Shown one piece after another: positions 24,712 through 36,230 of a DNA stretch of 64,000 nt. The DNA is taken from contig CM049315.1 in NCBI GenBank assembly GCA_026874595.1, forward strand, positions 66,473,916 through 66,537,915, in the 5' to 3' direction. The first letter of the stretch is position 1. Each line of letters starts with the position of its first letter. Under the pieces are notes generated by a model that had not been told where the DNA came from, searched no databases, and saw only the letters and a list, made by a program, of their open reading frames with translations. The stretch comes from Sipunculus nudus (Eukaryota > Annelida > Sipuncula > Golfingiida > Sipunculidae). Made by a program: the position numbers and the translations under genes.

Positions 24712-24915
24712 GCCTATATTGTAGTGCATCCGATAAATTGCTCATATAGCTGTCCAATACGAATTTCGGAGACGACAATTCCTAGGTCGGAAACCAAAAA
24801 TATCGTTCGGATTTGGTGTGAATGAAATTTCGGATGCGACATGATTTTAGTCGGAACGACAGAAATATTCGTTCGTGTCATATTCGTTCGGACGCATCCG
24901 GTGTGAAACCGCCTT

Positions 24916-25085
24916 ATTTTATAAACAAAAAATTCCCCGTTTTTATATTTTTTTCGTTCGGATAGCATCGTTCGGATTAGGTGTGTATGTTCCAACATAA
25001 AATAAAGGATTTTATTTTTTCGTTCGTACAGCAAATTTTCGTTCGGACGTAAAATTCGTTCTGACGCATCCGGTGTGAAACCGCA
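24916..25085 (-). mobile_element. Small TIR fragment, inverted relative to the foldback centre
   Basis: Minus-strand reading starts GCGGTTTCACACCGGATGCGT at 25085-25065, then repeats cgttcggacg/cgaacga phrases. It matches the first ~150 bp of the centre insertion (14154-14290 and its copies). It abuts the outer right end of the foldback element and lacks a clear second terminus. Confidence 0.6.
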
Positions 25086-26125
25086 TTTACACGCTTTTAA
25101 TACATAGATATCGGTATAGCTCATCTGTCAAAAGGGGAAGCATCCTATTGATTTTCGGGTGACAAGGTCGCAAGGTGTAGTTTGCTTACTAATTCTGGGG
25201 GGAAATTGGGGGTTCGCTGCATGCACTTCCATAATTTAAAGAAATAAAACAACCCTGTTTAACTGATATTCAATTTAGATTCCAAATCTTCAATTAATCA
25301 GAACTGCAATATTATTGTTTGAGTTAAAAATGAAATTAAAAGCTACATACCAGACTAGGAAGAATGACTGCTTTTTTTAAGTAGGTGGCTACAACAGTTG
25401 GCAGACACGGTCTAAAGTCGACTCTGATGTATAAAGTCATGGGTCAGCCTTGGGGTTGACCCCATGCGTGCAGTCCCACTGCTCGGATCCAAGAGGCAGA
25501 AAATCTGGGTTACTCTGACTGGCCAAGTTTTATGATAGCTGCAGAAAGATGGATAAAATAATGGAAAGCAGGGAGTACTTCATCTTTCAAACTTTAGGCA
25601 AAATTTTACACTACAGTGGAACATTTTGCGATAACAATCATAATACCTTTAGGAGAGGAGGATTTGTTTTGTATTTTATTTTTGGTTTGTTGTATGGTCA
25701 AAATGGGTCTGGTAGTCTGTGTATAGGCTGTTAGCTGGCTACCTATCCCCACTCCCACGTGGGAAGGGGGTGGTAGGTATATCCAATGCTCGGTATCCCT
25801 GAAGGCGGGATACCTGTTACCAATAGCGGGATCGGGAGTATTCTCTCCCCACACAGTACTACACTGGATTAGGGACTTTGCAGTCTGATATTTTTTTTTC
25901 TTTAAAGTTCTGATATATTTTTTTTTAAGTTCAGGTCAGGTGTAATTTTATCAGATATTCAAAAGACATGACATTCAAAAAGACATCATATTACAATAAA
26001 GTATACACAAGGATATATTTGACAGAGAAGTTTTATTAGCTGTGCATTTCCATTAAAGTCCAACAGGTTGCGCCACATGCCTACTGCATGTTCAGAGGAA
26101 CTGTCACTGACTGTCAAAATGTTAA
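25086..26125. other. Non-coding; dispersed repeat copy at 25442-25540
   Basis: The block from ggtcagccttg... through gcagtcccactgctcggat and gaggcagaaaatct matches 28202-28290 in the same orientation. GTGGGAAGGGGGTGG and ggcgggatacctgttacc (25760-25820) may belong to the same element. No gene recognised. (T)n tracts lie at 25890-25925. Confidence 0.55.
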
Positions 26126-26517
26126 CACAATAATAGGGCTGAAAAGAGTACTCGAGTACTCGAGTCCGGGTAATGCTTACCGAGTACTCGAGTCCAAGTA
26201 CTCGAGTCAAAGATTTGGACTCGAGTACTCTTGTATGTACATGCATATATATGCACTGCAAATTTTAGGACAGTCTGTAGGATTATTTATCCATTGTCGT
26301 AGCCTGGCGTAGGGCTCTAAACATATGCTAGTCAAATTAATCGAGGTCTTGTTATGACATATATCTATTCCTTCGTTGCGATATAGTTAAGCCGTCACTA
26401 GGTCAAATTTATGCATATTTTGCATCGGTAAACAGATGTTCGATTTATCTTCACAGCGTTGCCATGGTCGAGTACTCGAGTCCAAAATTTTGTACCCTTT
26501 TCAGCCCTACACAGTAC
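26126..26517. mobile_element. ~376-bp hAT-like MITE with GAGTACTCGAGT subrepeats
   Basis: Terminal inverted repeat TAGGGCTGAAAAG(A/G)GTAC at 26134-26151 and inverted at 26492-26509. Flanks cacaataa (26126-26133) and cacagtac (26510-26517) agree at six of eight positions, compatible with a decayed 8-bp duplication. Next to both termini are several copies of gagtactcgagtc, so the TIR grades into a subterminal array. TAGGGCTG-type ends with 8-bp duplications are typical of hAT elements. Open frames inside are by-products. Confidence 0.65.
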
Positions 26518-27254
26518 TGTTCATTATTATCAAAATTAAGCTGCTCAGTGTGTTTTAACTGCCTGCATTACTCCTGCCGGCATGTTGCAACAAAGCGTCT
26601 CTTGCTGTGTCAGCATGGCTCGTGGTCTTATTTGGCAGGAGGCTGTACATGTATGTCCACGCAAAATGGAACATCTGAAATGGAAACAACAGCAGCTGTA
26701 TCTGTTCTTGTAATGCAAGTGTCCTTCCTGCGCCTGCAACCTATACATGAATATTCAAGAAAAATAAAAGTCTACACATAATCACACATAAAGGATACCG
26801 AAAAGCAGCCCCTTGATGAATCAGTAAAAAAGGTGAAACAATTGATCTAATGTTTTCAAATACAAATGATAATATCAAGTTGACAAACGAGTAATAAAGG
26901 GGCCCTCTACTAGGATTCATGTGAGGGCATTATCTGGGCTCTTTTTCTCCGTCTCATACGAAGTAAATTAAACTGAGGGCAACTATGGTCCCCAATATTT
27001 TGTACAGCCCGAAGACATCAGGTGGACAAAAGCAACTACCATATCAGATTTAACGGACAGTATTTTTTCTGTGCCGTGTCTGGCCTCACATTTTGGACAG
27101 TATTTATTGGAGGCTCTGACTGGCCCATACATGATCGCTTCACTGGACTAAAAAATTATATGATTGTCAACTAATGCAGCGAGATTCACTCGCACAATGT
27201 AAGATTAGCATAGATAATTACAGATGACCTTCAGCATAGTAATACGTGAAATAA
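26518..27254. other. No gene or element recognised
   Basis: Unremarkable AT-rich sequence. Two ORFs of 105 and 67 codons overlap on opposite strands (26464-26781, 26545-26748) with no recognisable domain. Confidence 0.5.
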
Positions 27255-27435
27255 TACAGTGGAACCCCACAATTACGACCACCTTGGGGACTGACCAAAG
27301 TGGTCGTAATTTGGAGGTGGTCGTATTTGTGAAACTGTAAGTTACGTGAATCGTATATGCGGGACCAAGAAAAGTGGTCGTAATTGTGGGGATGGTCGCA
27401 ATTGCGGGGTGGTCGCAAGGCGGGGTTCCACTGTA
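27255..27435. mobile_element. 177-bp pogo/mariner-like MITE
   Basis: CAGTGGAACCCC at 27257 and GGGGTTCCACTG ending at 27433, each flanked by TA. The interior is built from variants of 'gtggtcgtaatt' on both strands. CAGTGGAACC ends plus a TA duplication are the hallmark of pogo-like Tc1/mariner MITEs in invertebrates. Confidence 0.85.
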
Positions 27436-28394
27436 CTACCAAATTATTCTACCTCACATTAGTTTTAACACTTTAAGGAAAGTCTACACGGTTTACAACA
27501 CCTTCATGTCCTGTTGAGGTAAAATGGGAAGCAGTGCTGCCCAAAAATATGTTAAATCAAAGTTGTAAATAATATGATATTTAAAGTAGATGTCAGGGTT
27601 AATTATTCATGTATTAGTTTGTTTGAACAATAAAAAAAAAACTCTTTCTGCATGCAGTCTTTCCCTGACCTTTGAAATTTTACTGTTTGATTTTACTATA
27701 CCATTATTTTCATCATCATCATTATTATTATTATCATTATTTATTTATTTTTATTAAGCTCTATATATTCAGATTATGTATGATAGCTAACTTGATTTGT
27801 TGTAATAAGATTTATACTATATGGTTCACATTATTTATCTGGAGTCCGCAGTGGAATACCTATTTGGGTGACAAAAAAAAACATATGTACCCCCCACGCA
27901 GCAATGTATGTGGTTTTTTACCTGTATTAAAAAATATCAGCCTTACTCTCAAATGCAATGGAGCTTGTATACATGAACTTTAATTCAACTTTATTTATTC
28001 ACTTCATTCATTTTTTTTTATTATTTACTTATTTAGTATTTTGTTTTGTGCACTGTTGCTTACTTATTAATATTATCGGAAGGATTTCAATGAATTTAAT
28101 GAAATAAACAAATGCAAACCTACAAAATGAGCGCTGCCAGTTTAAACTGGTCTGTACGCACACTGGTCTAAATGGTTTTACTCCCAATACTTGAGACAGG
28201 CTGACAGCCTTGTGGCTGACCCCATGTGTGTAGTCCCACTGCTCGGATGCAGGAGGCAGAAAATCTTGGTTACTCCCAGTTTTATCATAGATACAAGAAG
28301 CAGGATACCTTACCCACACTACCTTATGATTGGCCAACTGGGTCAGGGTATAACTACTGACTGACAGTCAGTGTGGATGCACCGCACCTGGCCG
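27436..28394. other. Non-coding; dispersed repeat copy at 28202-28290
   Basis: AT-rich sequence with ATT-rich low complexity at 27710-27760. 28202-28290 aligns with 25442-25540. No gene recognised. Confidence 0.55.
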
Positions 28395-29095
28395 ACCGGA
28401 GGATGATTACTTTGATAACTGGCAAATTGAGTTCAAACTTGATTTATGTATGACCCACCACTAAAGTAAAAGCTCTAGTGATTTTGGGGTCATGAGGTCA
28501 AAGTTGATGGTCATACCACCTACATATTTAAAAAGATGGATGCATTTCAAGTTAAATTTGTCAACACAAACCTTCCATCTTCCACATATGGCTTACCTGA
28601 CCAAAGTGGTACATCTGTAGATTTTGAGGTCACCAGATTAGAGCTCATTTTCACTGGACACACATTAAAAAATACTTTTGGACACATTTAAAGCTAAACA
28701 TGTGGCACACTTACCAATTTTGAAAGAACGCTATTGATTTTCATGTCCCAAGATCAAAGGTCATGGCACCCACTACTCCAAACAGAATGAGGACACATTT
28801 TAGCCAAAGTTTTCATCCCATCCCTCCATCTTTCTCACATGGCTTCCCTGCCACAAAGGAATTATGTTTAAGTTTAAGCCAGCGAGGTTAAGGTTAAGGT
28901 CACACGACCCACTTCTTGAAAAAACATGTCAACGCATTTTAAACAAAGGTTTTATGCAAAAACTTTCATCTTTCACTTATGCATCGCCTCACAATAAGAG
29001 AAGAACCGTATTGAGTTTGACATTACATGGTCAAAGATCAAGATCAGAGGATCATAAATTGTATGCCGACCAGGCTAAAGTTTCATACATCAAAT
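28395..29095. repeat. Decayed tandem repeats with GGTCAAGGTCA-type core
   Basis: At least three diverged units of roughly 180-230 bp, each with a 'gattttggggtcatgaggtcaaagg' variant, then '(g)acccacttct', then 'ccttccatcttccacatatggctt'. A lone unit of the same family sits at 10790-10920. The type is common in bivalve non-coding DNA as general knowledge. Confidence 0.6.
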
Positions 29096-29339
29096 GTTAA
29101 AAAGCCTCTGTTGCTTCGGTTGCACATCCCACATCTTTATACACGACTATCACTGTTGCAAACTTAACACTTTTGTTCAGTTGATTAAATACTGTTTGAG
29201 TCAAGTTCCCTCTGTCTCCACATGCAATCAGGTCCTACCATATATTTTTAAGCATCACTCAGGCCGCACAGGAAGTCTATTGGCCTCTATTTTTGAGATT
29301 GACCAATTACATCAATGCTATCTGTTCCTTCAAATCTGA

Positions 29340-29905
29340 CACACCAGTTGTTACTGCCATATTCTTGGAGGAGTTTGAAACTTTGATAGCTTGACCTTGA
29401 TTTTCAAGGTCAAATGTGCGGAAATCTAGAATAATTGTGAACCCTATAACATTTGAAGTACAGTACTGAAGTTTTTCTTTTCAAATATGAAGAATATTTT
29501 TATACGAATATTTTTTCTAATGTCATATTCTGGGAGAGGCTTGAAAACTAAAGATCTTGACCTCTTCAAGGTCAAATCTGTGGAAATTTAAAATACTTGT
29601 GATCCATATAATTTGAGAAGTACTGAATAATTCCCCCTTAAAATTGGTGCACAAGTTATTTCCACAATGCTCTTTGACAAGGTAAAACTGGTGACCTTTA
29701 CCTTAATTAACAAGATGAAATCAACCGAATTAAAGATCATCATATTTAGGATTTATTGTGAACGTGATAACCTCAAATTTGATAGGCAAAGTGTTTCAAC
29801 CATGTTCTAACAAGTTTGAAAATTGGTGACCATGACCTTATTCTTCTCTTTACAACCTGTTTAAACCAGTCGTGAATGGATTCAGTCGTTAGACGTGTGA
29901 ATCAC
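29340..29905. repeat. Decayed repeats with CTTCAAGGTCAAAT core
   Basis: Two to three diverged ~180-bp units starting near 29350, 29525 and 29670. Shared phrases are gtcatattct(t/g)gg(a/g)ag, ttgacctt...caaggtcaaat(g/c)tg and tggaaat(t/c)ta. Confidence 0.5.
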
Positions 29906-30597
29906 TGGAGATCCAGGTAGCACATTTTATGCCGGAGACACTGAAGATTCAGGAAGCTCAGGTGATCCCGGAGACACTGTGGATCTGGGGAAAATATTCG
30001 AGGCCCGAGACACTGCAGATCCGGGAAGCACATTTGGTGCCAGAGACACTGGAGATCCGGGAAGCACATTTGATGCCGGAGACACTGCAGATCCAGGAAG
30101 CACATTTGATGCCAGAGACACTAGAGATCCGGGAAGCACATTTAATGCCGGAGACACTGCAGATCCGGGAAGCACATTTGATCCCAGAGACACTGGAGAT
30201 TCGAGACACAGGTGATGCCGGAGACACTGGGGATCCGGGAAGTAAATTTGATGCCGGAGACACCGGGGATCCGGGAAGCACAGGTGTTGCCGGAGACACT
30301 TCAGATCTGGGGAACACAGGTGATGCCGGACAAACTGGATTACAGGGAAACACAGGAAATGCTGAAGACGCTTGGGATCCGGGAAACACAGGTATTGCTG
30401 GAGACACTGTAAATCCGAGAAACACAGGTGATGCCGGATATACTGGAGATCCTTTAGTTGCAGTTGATACCTGGAACACTGGTAATCCCCGAAGCCTGTA
30501 TGACGCTTGGGATCCGGATGATAAAGGGGATCTGGGAGCCACTGGAGATTCAGGAAAGATAGGTGACGAAGTGCCCACTGGTGTCTCTGTGCTCTAG
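29906..30597 (+). repeat. 36-bp minisatellite reading as Gly-X-Y collagen-like repeats
   Basis: About nineteen diverged copies of a 36-bp unit built from gg(a/t)ga(c/t)act, ggagatccg and ggaagcaca. Translated on the plus strand it reads as runs of GDAGDTGDPGST, i.e. four Gly-X-Y triplets per 36 bp. The first half (to ~30195) and second half (to 30597) are both open but in different frames. The shift falls near gattcgagacac (~30196), where two G appear to be missing. In the first half, units read GSTFDAGDTADP and some glycines are lost. There is no start, signal peptide or flanking exon. Either a broken collagen-like exon or a minisatellite that happens to encode GXY. The minus-strand ORFs are shadows. 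Confidence 0.6.
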
Positions 30598-31144
30598 TTA
30601 TTCTCGATTCCGTACAAAATGATGCAAGCAACCGTAGATATGAACAATTAAAAAATATTCACCATGTCCCTATGGATAATGACCGACAGTGAAAATTGGT
30701 AAATTTGGATCAAACAGTCAAACACCTACATCTGAGCCATTTCTATGGTTCCCCGGACCATGTTTGGATATCACAAGGATCTGTAGGAAGAATCCCCTTC
30801 CAATCGCGAGGAGTGTAAAATGATCCCCGTATGCAGTTGGTCTGGACATGTTAGTTGTGTAGTTGTGGAAAGTCTGCTCACGGGGGTGGGGTGGGGTGGG
30901 GTGGGGGGGGATCTGAGTACAGATCTGAGTACAATTCTCTTGAAGATGGTTCACTGCACACATTCACTGTTGTTCCCCAGTACAATAAATGCCAAATGTG
31001 GCAAGTTGATGGGCTATTGCACCAAACTGAGAGTTCCTAAAATAATTTAAACGCCAGGAATAAACTTCACTGCATTTGCTTGTGGGGCAAATTTTAATGT
31101 CATTAATTCTCAGATAATTTTCATTTACCTCATTTTCCCCAAAC
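30598..31144. other. Non-coding with G-rich tract
   Basis: GGGGTGGGGTGGGGTGGGG-type tract at 30881-30909, able in principle to form a quadruplex. Otherwise nothing recognised. Confidence 0.55.
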
Positions 31145-32589
31145 TTAACGTCGGAGGAAGGTTCTGCTACACTTCTCGAGGAGTTCAGCGGTAGACACGC
31201 CTGATCGATACCAATTCCATATAATTTCTTTATATTTTTCTTGTTTACGTTTAAAGTTCCCTATCAATATAGCTTCCGTTTTAGTTTGGTTTAACTCCAT
31301 TCCAGAGATTTCTGTAAATTGCTTAATTTGTCTAAAGCATAATCTGATATCTGCTTGATCTCTCATGAACAAAGAAACATCATCAGCATACAGTACAATT
31401 TTAACATTGTTTACCGAGTAATCAGTCAACGGTAGTTTAATACCTTTTATTTCTGTTGTCTGTCTGATTTTAATTGCCAAAAGTCCCAGGCCCAGAACAA
31501 AAACCAAGGGAGAAAACGGACACCCCTGTCTGACCCGAGACTGAACTTAAAACATTTCAGAAAGCTAGCCGTTGAGTTGTATACAGTTTTCACTGCCATT
31601 GAATAAAACTGACACCCAATACATGAACTACGAACCGAAACCGAATTTCTTTATTCTCTAGCATAAACTCTTTGTTAATCGAATCAAAGGCGCTTTTAAA
31701 ATCTAGCGCTATTATAGCAACAGAAATATTTTCTTTGTTTGCGTGATTTATGACGCCGTTTATTTGTCGGATTATTGTAGAGCTATGTTGCGACCTTTAA
31801 TAAAACCCACCTGGTCTTGATTTACTATATCACTGATTACGAACTACAACCCCATAGCGAGCACCTACGCCAATATTTTATAATCGGTGTTGCATACAGT
31901 GATAGGGACCAAATTACACAATTCATCTTTTGGTAATGTTTTCCTTTTGTGCAGTAAAGTAATAACCCCCCTTTTTTGTTGTGTGGATAACATTCCTGTT
32001 TTATATGCATAGTTAAAAGAATTAACCACTAGTGTTTTCACAGATGGCCAAAATAAAATTTAAAAAATTCCATCTTATCCCAGACTTGAAAAAAGTCCAT
32101 CTTATCCCGGACTTGATCCGTTTTTCATTTTTCCTTAAGGCACTTGCAACTTCAGCCGAGCCAACGAGACCTTCACATTTACCTTTCATTTCTTCATTAA
32201 GCCTGGGAATTATCAGACAATCTTTAAATGAATTAATCTTAGTGAGCATGCATACATCTGAAAACCCGTGTTTGCGTGTCTAGTATATAGATCCCTGCAA
32301 TAAGTCATCTGAGCATATCGGCCTGTTTTGTTAGCACATTACCATCTATAGTTTTGAGATTTGTCATCGTTTTTCCTTGTGCCCTTGATTTCTCTAAACT
32401 AAGGAAATATTTCGTGTTTCTTTCCCCTTGCTCACACCATTTGGCCCTTGCTCTTGTTTGTACGCTTTTTATTTCATGTATATTTAAAATAACAAGTTCC
32501 CGTTGGATCTGAATGATTTAATTTTGTCTCTATTTATCTTTCATGTCATATTTTGCTTCTATCGGTTTAAGTTTATTTAACAATATATA

Positions 32590-32925
32590 TTTTTTTTCTG
32601 GTGGAGGTAACCGCCTACATTTTTAATGCTTTGCTTAACTAAGTTATGTACATCCGCAGAGTTCCATTCCGGTTTCGGACTACGTGACAGGGTTTATATC
32701 CGATTTTTACTGGTGTCAACCAGGTTCAGTAGACCACTCCTGCGGGCCCTGGGTGTGTGTCATCCCCATTACTGGGTCATAACACCGAGGAACCCCAGAT
32801 AGGCGCACTCGTTTGTGAGTGAAAAACGACTGATGGGCACAGTCTCCACATTAAGCCTGCAGATCGCTCACCCTGGGTGGGGGCCGACCTAGCCATGACA
32901 ACATGACACTCAGGCCTTCGGAAAT
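32590..32925. repeat. Dispersed repeat shared with 46160-46480
   Basis: The two loci share, in order: ggaggta(a/g)ccgcct, catttttaatgc, gttccattccggttt variants, actac(g/a)tgacag, ctgcgggtcct variants, catt(a/g)ctggg, accgagga, and gcgcactcgtttgtgagtg variants (acgcactcgtttgtgagtg in the other copy). Inserted in LINE-C. Probably the tail of a SINE or another short element. Confidence 0.7.
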
Positions 32926-33085
32926 AAATCGTTCTTCAGTTCATCTAAAATCGACGTTTGGGGTGACAGGCTGTCGCTAGGGCCGACCGTGAAAAATCTC
33001 ACCGCCTCAGCTTAGATTCGAACTCACGATTCCCCAGGCTTTGAGTCCCGCGCTCTACCCCTGAGCCACAGAAGCCGGTCTATTA
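32926..33085 (-). mobile_element. tRNA-derived SINE head
   Basis: On the minus strand a tRNA-like segment is visible: TGGCTCAGGGGTAGAGC (A-box type) and GAGTTCGAATC (B-box type) about 35 bp apart, then GTGAGATTTTTCACGGTCGG. The acceptor ends do not pair, so it is not a functional tRNA. The tail after the B box is shared with 40255-40390, showing a family. These internal boxes would drive Pol III transcription in an intact SINE. Confidence 0.8.
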
Positions 33086-34299
33086 ACAAGATATTTTTTT
33101 TGTTTTTCTGGATTTTGATTTACCACGACAATAAATCAAAGTATTCTCTTTAATTTTGGCTTTACAAATTTCCCATGACTATCTTTTGTATAACTGTCTA
33201 TAGTGTTATTTATCATTCTGACTAAATCATCTTTTTTAAATACAGAGTTATAAAATTTCCAGAACGATGGGCCTCTTTTCTCCGTGTTTATATGTACTGT
33301 GACGTGAGTGCCTCTATGATCAGGACATGGGAAAGAATTAATTGAGCTGTTTATAACTTTATCCATTAACGTAGTCTATTCTCCTAGCAATAAAAGGATT
33401 ACTCCGACTCTATGTAAAAGCGCCTTCATACCCACGCAATACACACCATATACATCTATAAGCAGGGAATTTCGCACCATGTCATTAAGAGCCCAGACAT
33501 ATCGTTCACTGTAATCTTTGCCTGATACAATGTCCATAGAGTTTGCCATTACTGAGTTAAAATCTCCTAACACTGCTATATAATCAGAGTCATGTCCTGT
33601 GATGCTATTGTATCCTTGTTCTACTGAAGAATTCTACCTTTTCTTTACTTGCACAGGGGGCATATATATCAAATATTTTACATCTTTTATCGTCTATACA
33701 TAAGCTTTTTCCTAGGATTCTCTTATCTTTTGCCTCTGTTATTTCTTACAGATTATCTATCATTGATAAAATATTCTTATCTAGCAAAATTGCAAAGCCG
33801 TTAGTGTAAGTACCACGTTTCACATAGAAAAACTTTACCATTCCATTTGCTTTCTAAATTGTGTATCAGTTTCTCGTCTGCGTATGTTTCTTGTAAGCAT
33901 GCGGTATTTATTTTGCGTTTAAGTTCATTAATAATTGTGTTTCTTCTTATTTGTGACCATAAACCATGACAATTTAAACTTACAATTTTACAATTGAAGT
34001 CGACGTATTTAACAAGTCCGTATAACTTTAATGCAAAGTCCGTGGACAAATCCGTACCAACAGGCAAAGTTAGAGAAACGAAGCGTACCTCCTCTAGGCT
34101 GGAGAAACCTGTCTGTTCATGGTTGTCCACAGGGGAGAAAGCGTTGGCCTTACGTTTCTGGGGGTCTGAGCGGATGTCGGCAAGATAAATGGTAATGGCT
34201 AATTTATTCTTTACCGCTGAGCGTAAAAATGATCTTGAGCGATTTTTGTCTGAATTTCCCTTTGTGTTTTTCTGTTCTCTCTCTCTTCGAGGTTGGCGT

Positions 34300-35169
34300 T
34301 TGTCTTTGTATGTTTGTGTTTTAGGTGTCTCAGTGTCTTGTGTCTGTGAACCGAGTTCTAGTTGCTGAGACGGGTGGGATAGGACTTTCTCTGTTTCTGG
34401 TATCTCACATTCTGGGTCACCAGTCCTGTGTCCATCCTTTCCACAGGTTTTACATTTTATAGGAGCGTCACATTCATGTTTGTAATATCTCACGTTTAGA
34501 CAATTTCTACAAATTATATATATTTTTTCTCCCCCCCCCCCCCCATTTCCTTTTGTACCCGGTGGTACACTTGGGCGTCGAACATTCCCATTGGTGTTTT
34601 CTTAGGGAGGCATTTATTTGGTTTAGATATATAAACAAATCGTCTTCCAGTTTTCCTACGTGTGAGCTGACCATTATCATCACGGTCACATTCATCGTAT
34701 ATTTTTTTTTATCTCAGTTGGTATCCTGAGTTTTCTAGCGCTCGCTTTATTTCGTCATTTGAGTACGAAAGTGGAATGGACCCAGTCGTAACGCGAGTGG
34801 TAGGGTGTTCCTCAGTTCCCTCGGAGTCGGTTTGTTGGCTCACAACATAGGGATCAACAGCATGAGGTGTAATGGTAAGGCCCCTTAGTTGTAAACCCTC
34901 TATAAGCAAGCGAGCCCTTGCGTCACTTGACTTTTGATATAATCTCAAGACGCCCCTGATGCGCTGAGCGCCCTGCATTGTCCCGTATCCCGCGACCACC
35001 TCGCCGCAGCGCACAGCTCTCTTGTTGTTATGTAAACCTGGTTTTGAGCCTCGGCCTTTTCCGAGCCCGGTAAATCGTTGCACCTAATGAATACAGGTTC
35101 AACTTTGGTTGATTGGGTAATGCTAGCAACGCTAGTTGCAGGTTCACTGCATGTATGATTTTCCGCCAT
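34300..35169 (-). pseudogene. ORF1 of LINE-C (RRM-like plus CCHC knuckle)
   Basis: Start ATG at 35169 opens MAENHTCSEPATSVASITQS. A frameshift near 35080 leads to the frame ending at 34709, which carries IRGVLRLYQKSSDARARLLI, typical of the RNA-binding core of L1/Tx1-group ORF1 proteins. After another shift (34507-34695, disrupted by a poly-G/C run near 34534) the frame at 34493-34300 supplies CKTCGKDGHRTGDPEC, a zinc knuckle of the gag type. Known family role: nucleic-acid-binding component of the LINE RNP. At least three frame breaks. Confidence 0.75.
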
Positions 35170-35389
35170 CCTTTTTAGCGAACCTGTGAGCTTATGCGAT
35201 GGTGAGGCGTCGTCCGTCGTGCGTCGTGTGTCGTTCGTCGTGCGTCGTCTGTACGTTCACCATAGCTATATAAAAAACGGCAGGAGATAGCATCACCAAT
35301 TTTTTTGCAAATAATCAGTCATCCAAAAAACTATATCGGATTTTGTTTTTTTTCTAACTGCATTTTCTTAGATTTTATAGGGAAAAAGC
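35170..35389. other. LINE-C upstream sequence with GTCGTC repeats
   Basis: Imperfect (CGTCGTGCGT) repeats at 35206-35252, then AT-rich DNA. May be 5'UTR of LINE-C or an independent low-complexity tract. Confidence 0.4.
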
Positions 35390-36230
35390 TAAAAAAGCTT
35401 TAAAATCTTCTTCTCCGAAACTGTCCAGCCAAATTGTCCAATATTTCACAGAAATGATTCCTGGAACAATCTTTCTCAAGTTATTTCGAATGGTTCGAGT
35501 TTGGAGATTTTTGGCCGAGTTACAGGAGGTTGAACTTTGTTAAATGTGCAAAAAAGCATATTAAAATTTAAATCTCAGAAACAGCTGGAGCTATCATCAC
35601 CAAATTTTATGCTAATGTTTGTCACATAGGTCATATCTGAAACTTAGGTATTGGTGGCGCCACCTGCATCGGCCTTTTTTGTACGGGGTCATCAGTGCCT
35701 GTATCACACTGAGGGCTACAAAAAACTTCTTCTCTGAAAACATATGGCCAAAATGTTTAATATCGCACAGAAATGATCCTAGGGTAGTGCTTTCTGAAGT
35801 TTGTTCAAATGGTCTCTTTTCAGTGACTTTTGGCTAAGTTCTGGGAAGCTCAATTTAGTCATATGCCATAAAAGCCCATTTTAGCTCAGTGGCTACAAAG
35901 ATCTTCTCCTCAAAAACCACTGGGCCAAATTCCTAAATCTCACACATTAATTATCCTCAGATGTTGATAATTCAAGTTTGTTCAAATTGTTTTGGTTTAG
36001 TGCTTTTTGGCTGAGTTACGGGAAGCTGAACTTAGCCAGTTTGCTGTATCTTCCTATATGAGTTATAAACCTGCGAAACGTTTTTCGAGTGATGCCACTG
36101 AAGCCAGTTTGTTAAATATTTTACAAGAATAATCCCTACAATAATTCTTATAAAAATTGTCATTAATGGTTCCACATGAATAATTTTTGGCTGAATTATG
36201 GAGATTTTATTGAGTCATTTTACCATATAT
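35390..36230. repeat. Decayed tandem repeats, ~170-330-bp spacing
   Basis: Four diverged units recognisable by 'cttcttctccgaaac..tggccaaatt', 'atttcacagaaatgatcct', 'caagtttgttcaaatggt' and 'gagttacgggaagctgaac' variants at about 35405, 35735, 35905 and 36085. A single GGTGGCGCCACC (35653-35664) lies inside, the same palindrome as in the satellite at 37.1-39.0 kb. Confidence 0.6.

Larger units (their letters stand above)
31145..34020 (-). pseudogene. ORF2 of LINE-C (endonuclease and RT)
   Basis: Endonuclease N-motif KIVSLNCHGLW and CLQETYADEKLI lie in the 33801-34493 frame. GDFNSVMANSMDIVSGKDY (33376-33573) is the AP-endonuclease GDFN box. The linker with RGPSFWKFYNSVF is at 33136-33366. RT pieces: ALRKNE region (~32130-32240), LDFKSAFDSINKEF (~31690), RVRQGCPFSPLVFVL (~31500-31550) and VLYADDVSLF (~31380), followed by ISGMELNQTKTEAI (~31290). 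Family function is target-primed reverse transcription. Stops and frameshifts between nearly every piece. Confidence 0.8.
31145..35169 (-). mobile_element. LINE-C: two-ORF L1/Tx1-like LINE remnant
   Basis: Read from 35169 downward: ORF1 with an RRM-like core and CCHC knuckle, then endonuclease (from ~34010), linker, and RT up to the YADD box and thumb start near 31150. The C-terminal third and poly-A tail are missing, so the 3' end is deleted or rearranged. A ~490-bp block of unrelated SINE-type repeats (32590-33085) sits in the linker/RT part. Dead by multiple frameshifts. Confidence 0.85.

Noticed and set aside
29906-30597. CRISPR-like array
   Set aside because: Adjacent repeats without spacers, 36-bp period throughout, in eukaryotic sequence; a minisatellite explains it.
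32990-33085. Functional tRNA gene on the minus strand
   Set aside because: The A and B boxes are visible but the acceptor stem does not pair and the tail is shared with a second SINE copy.
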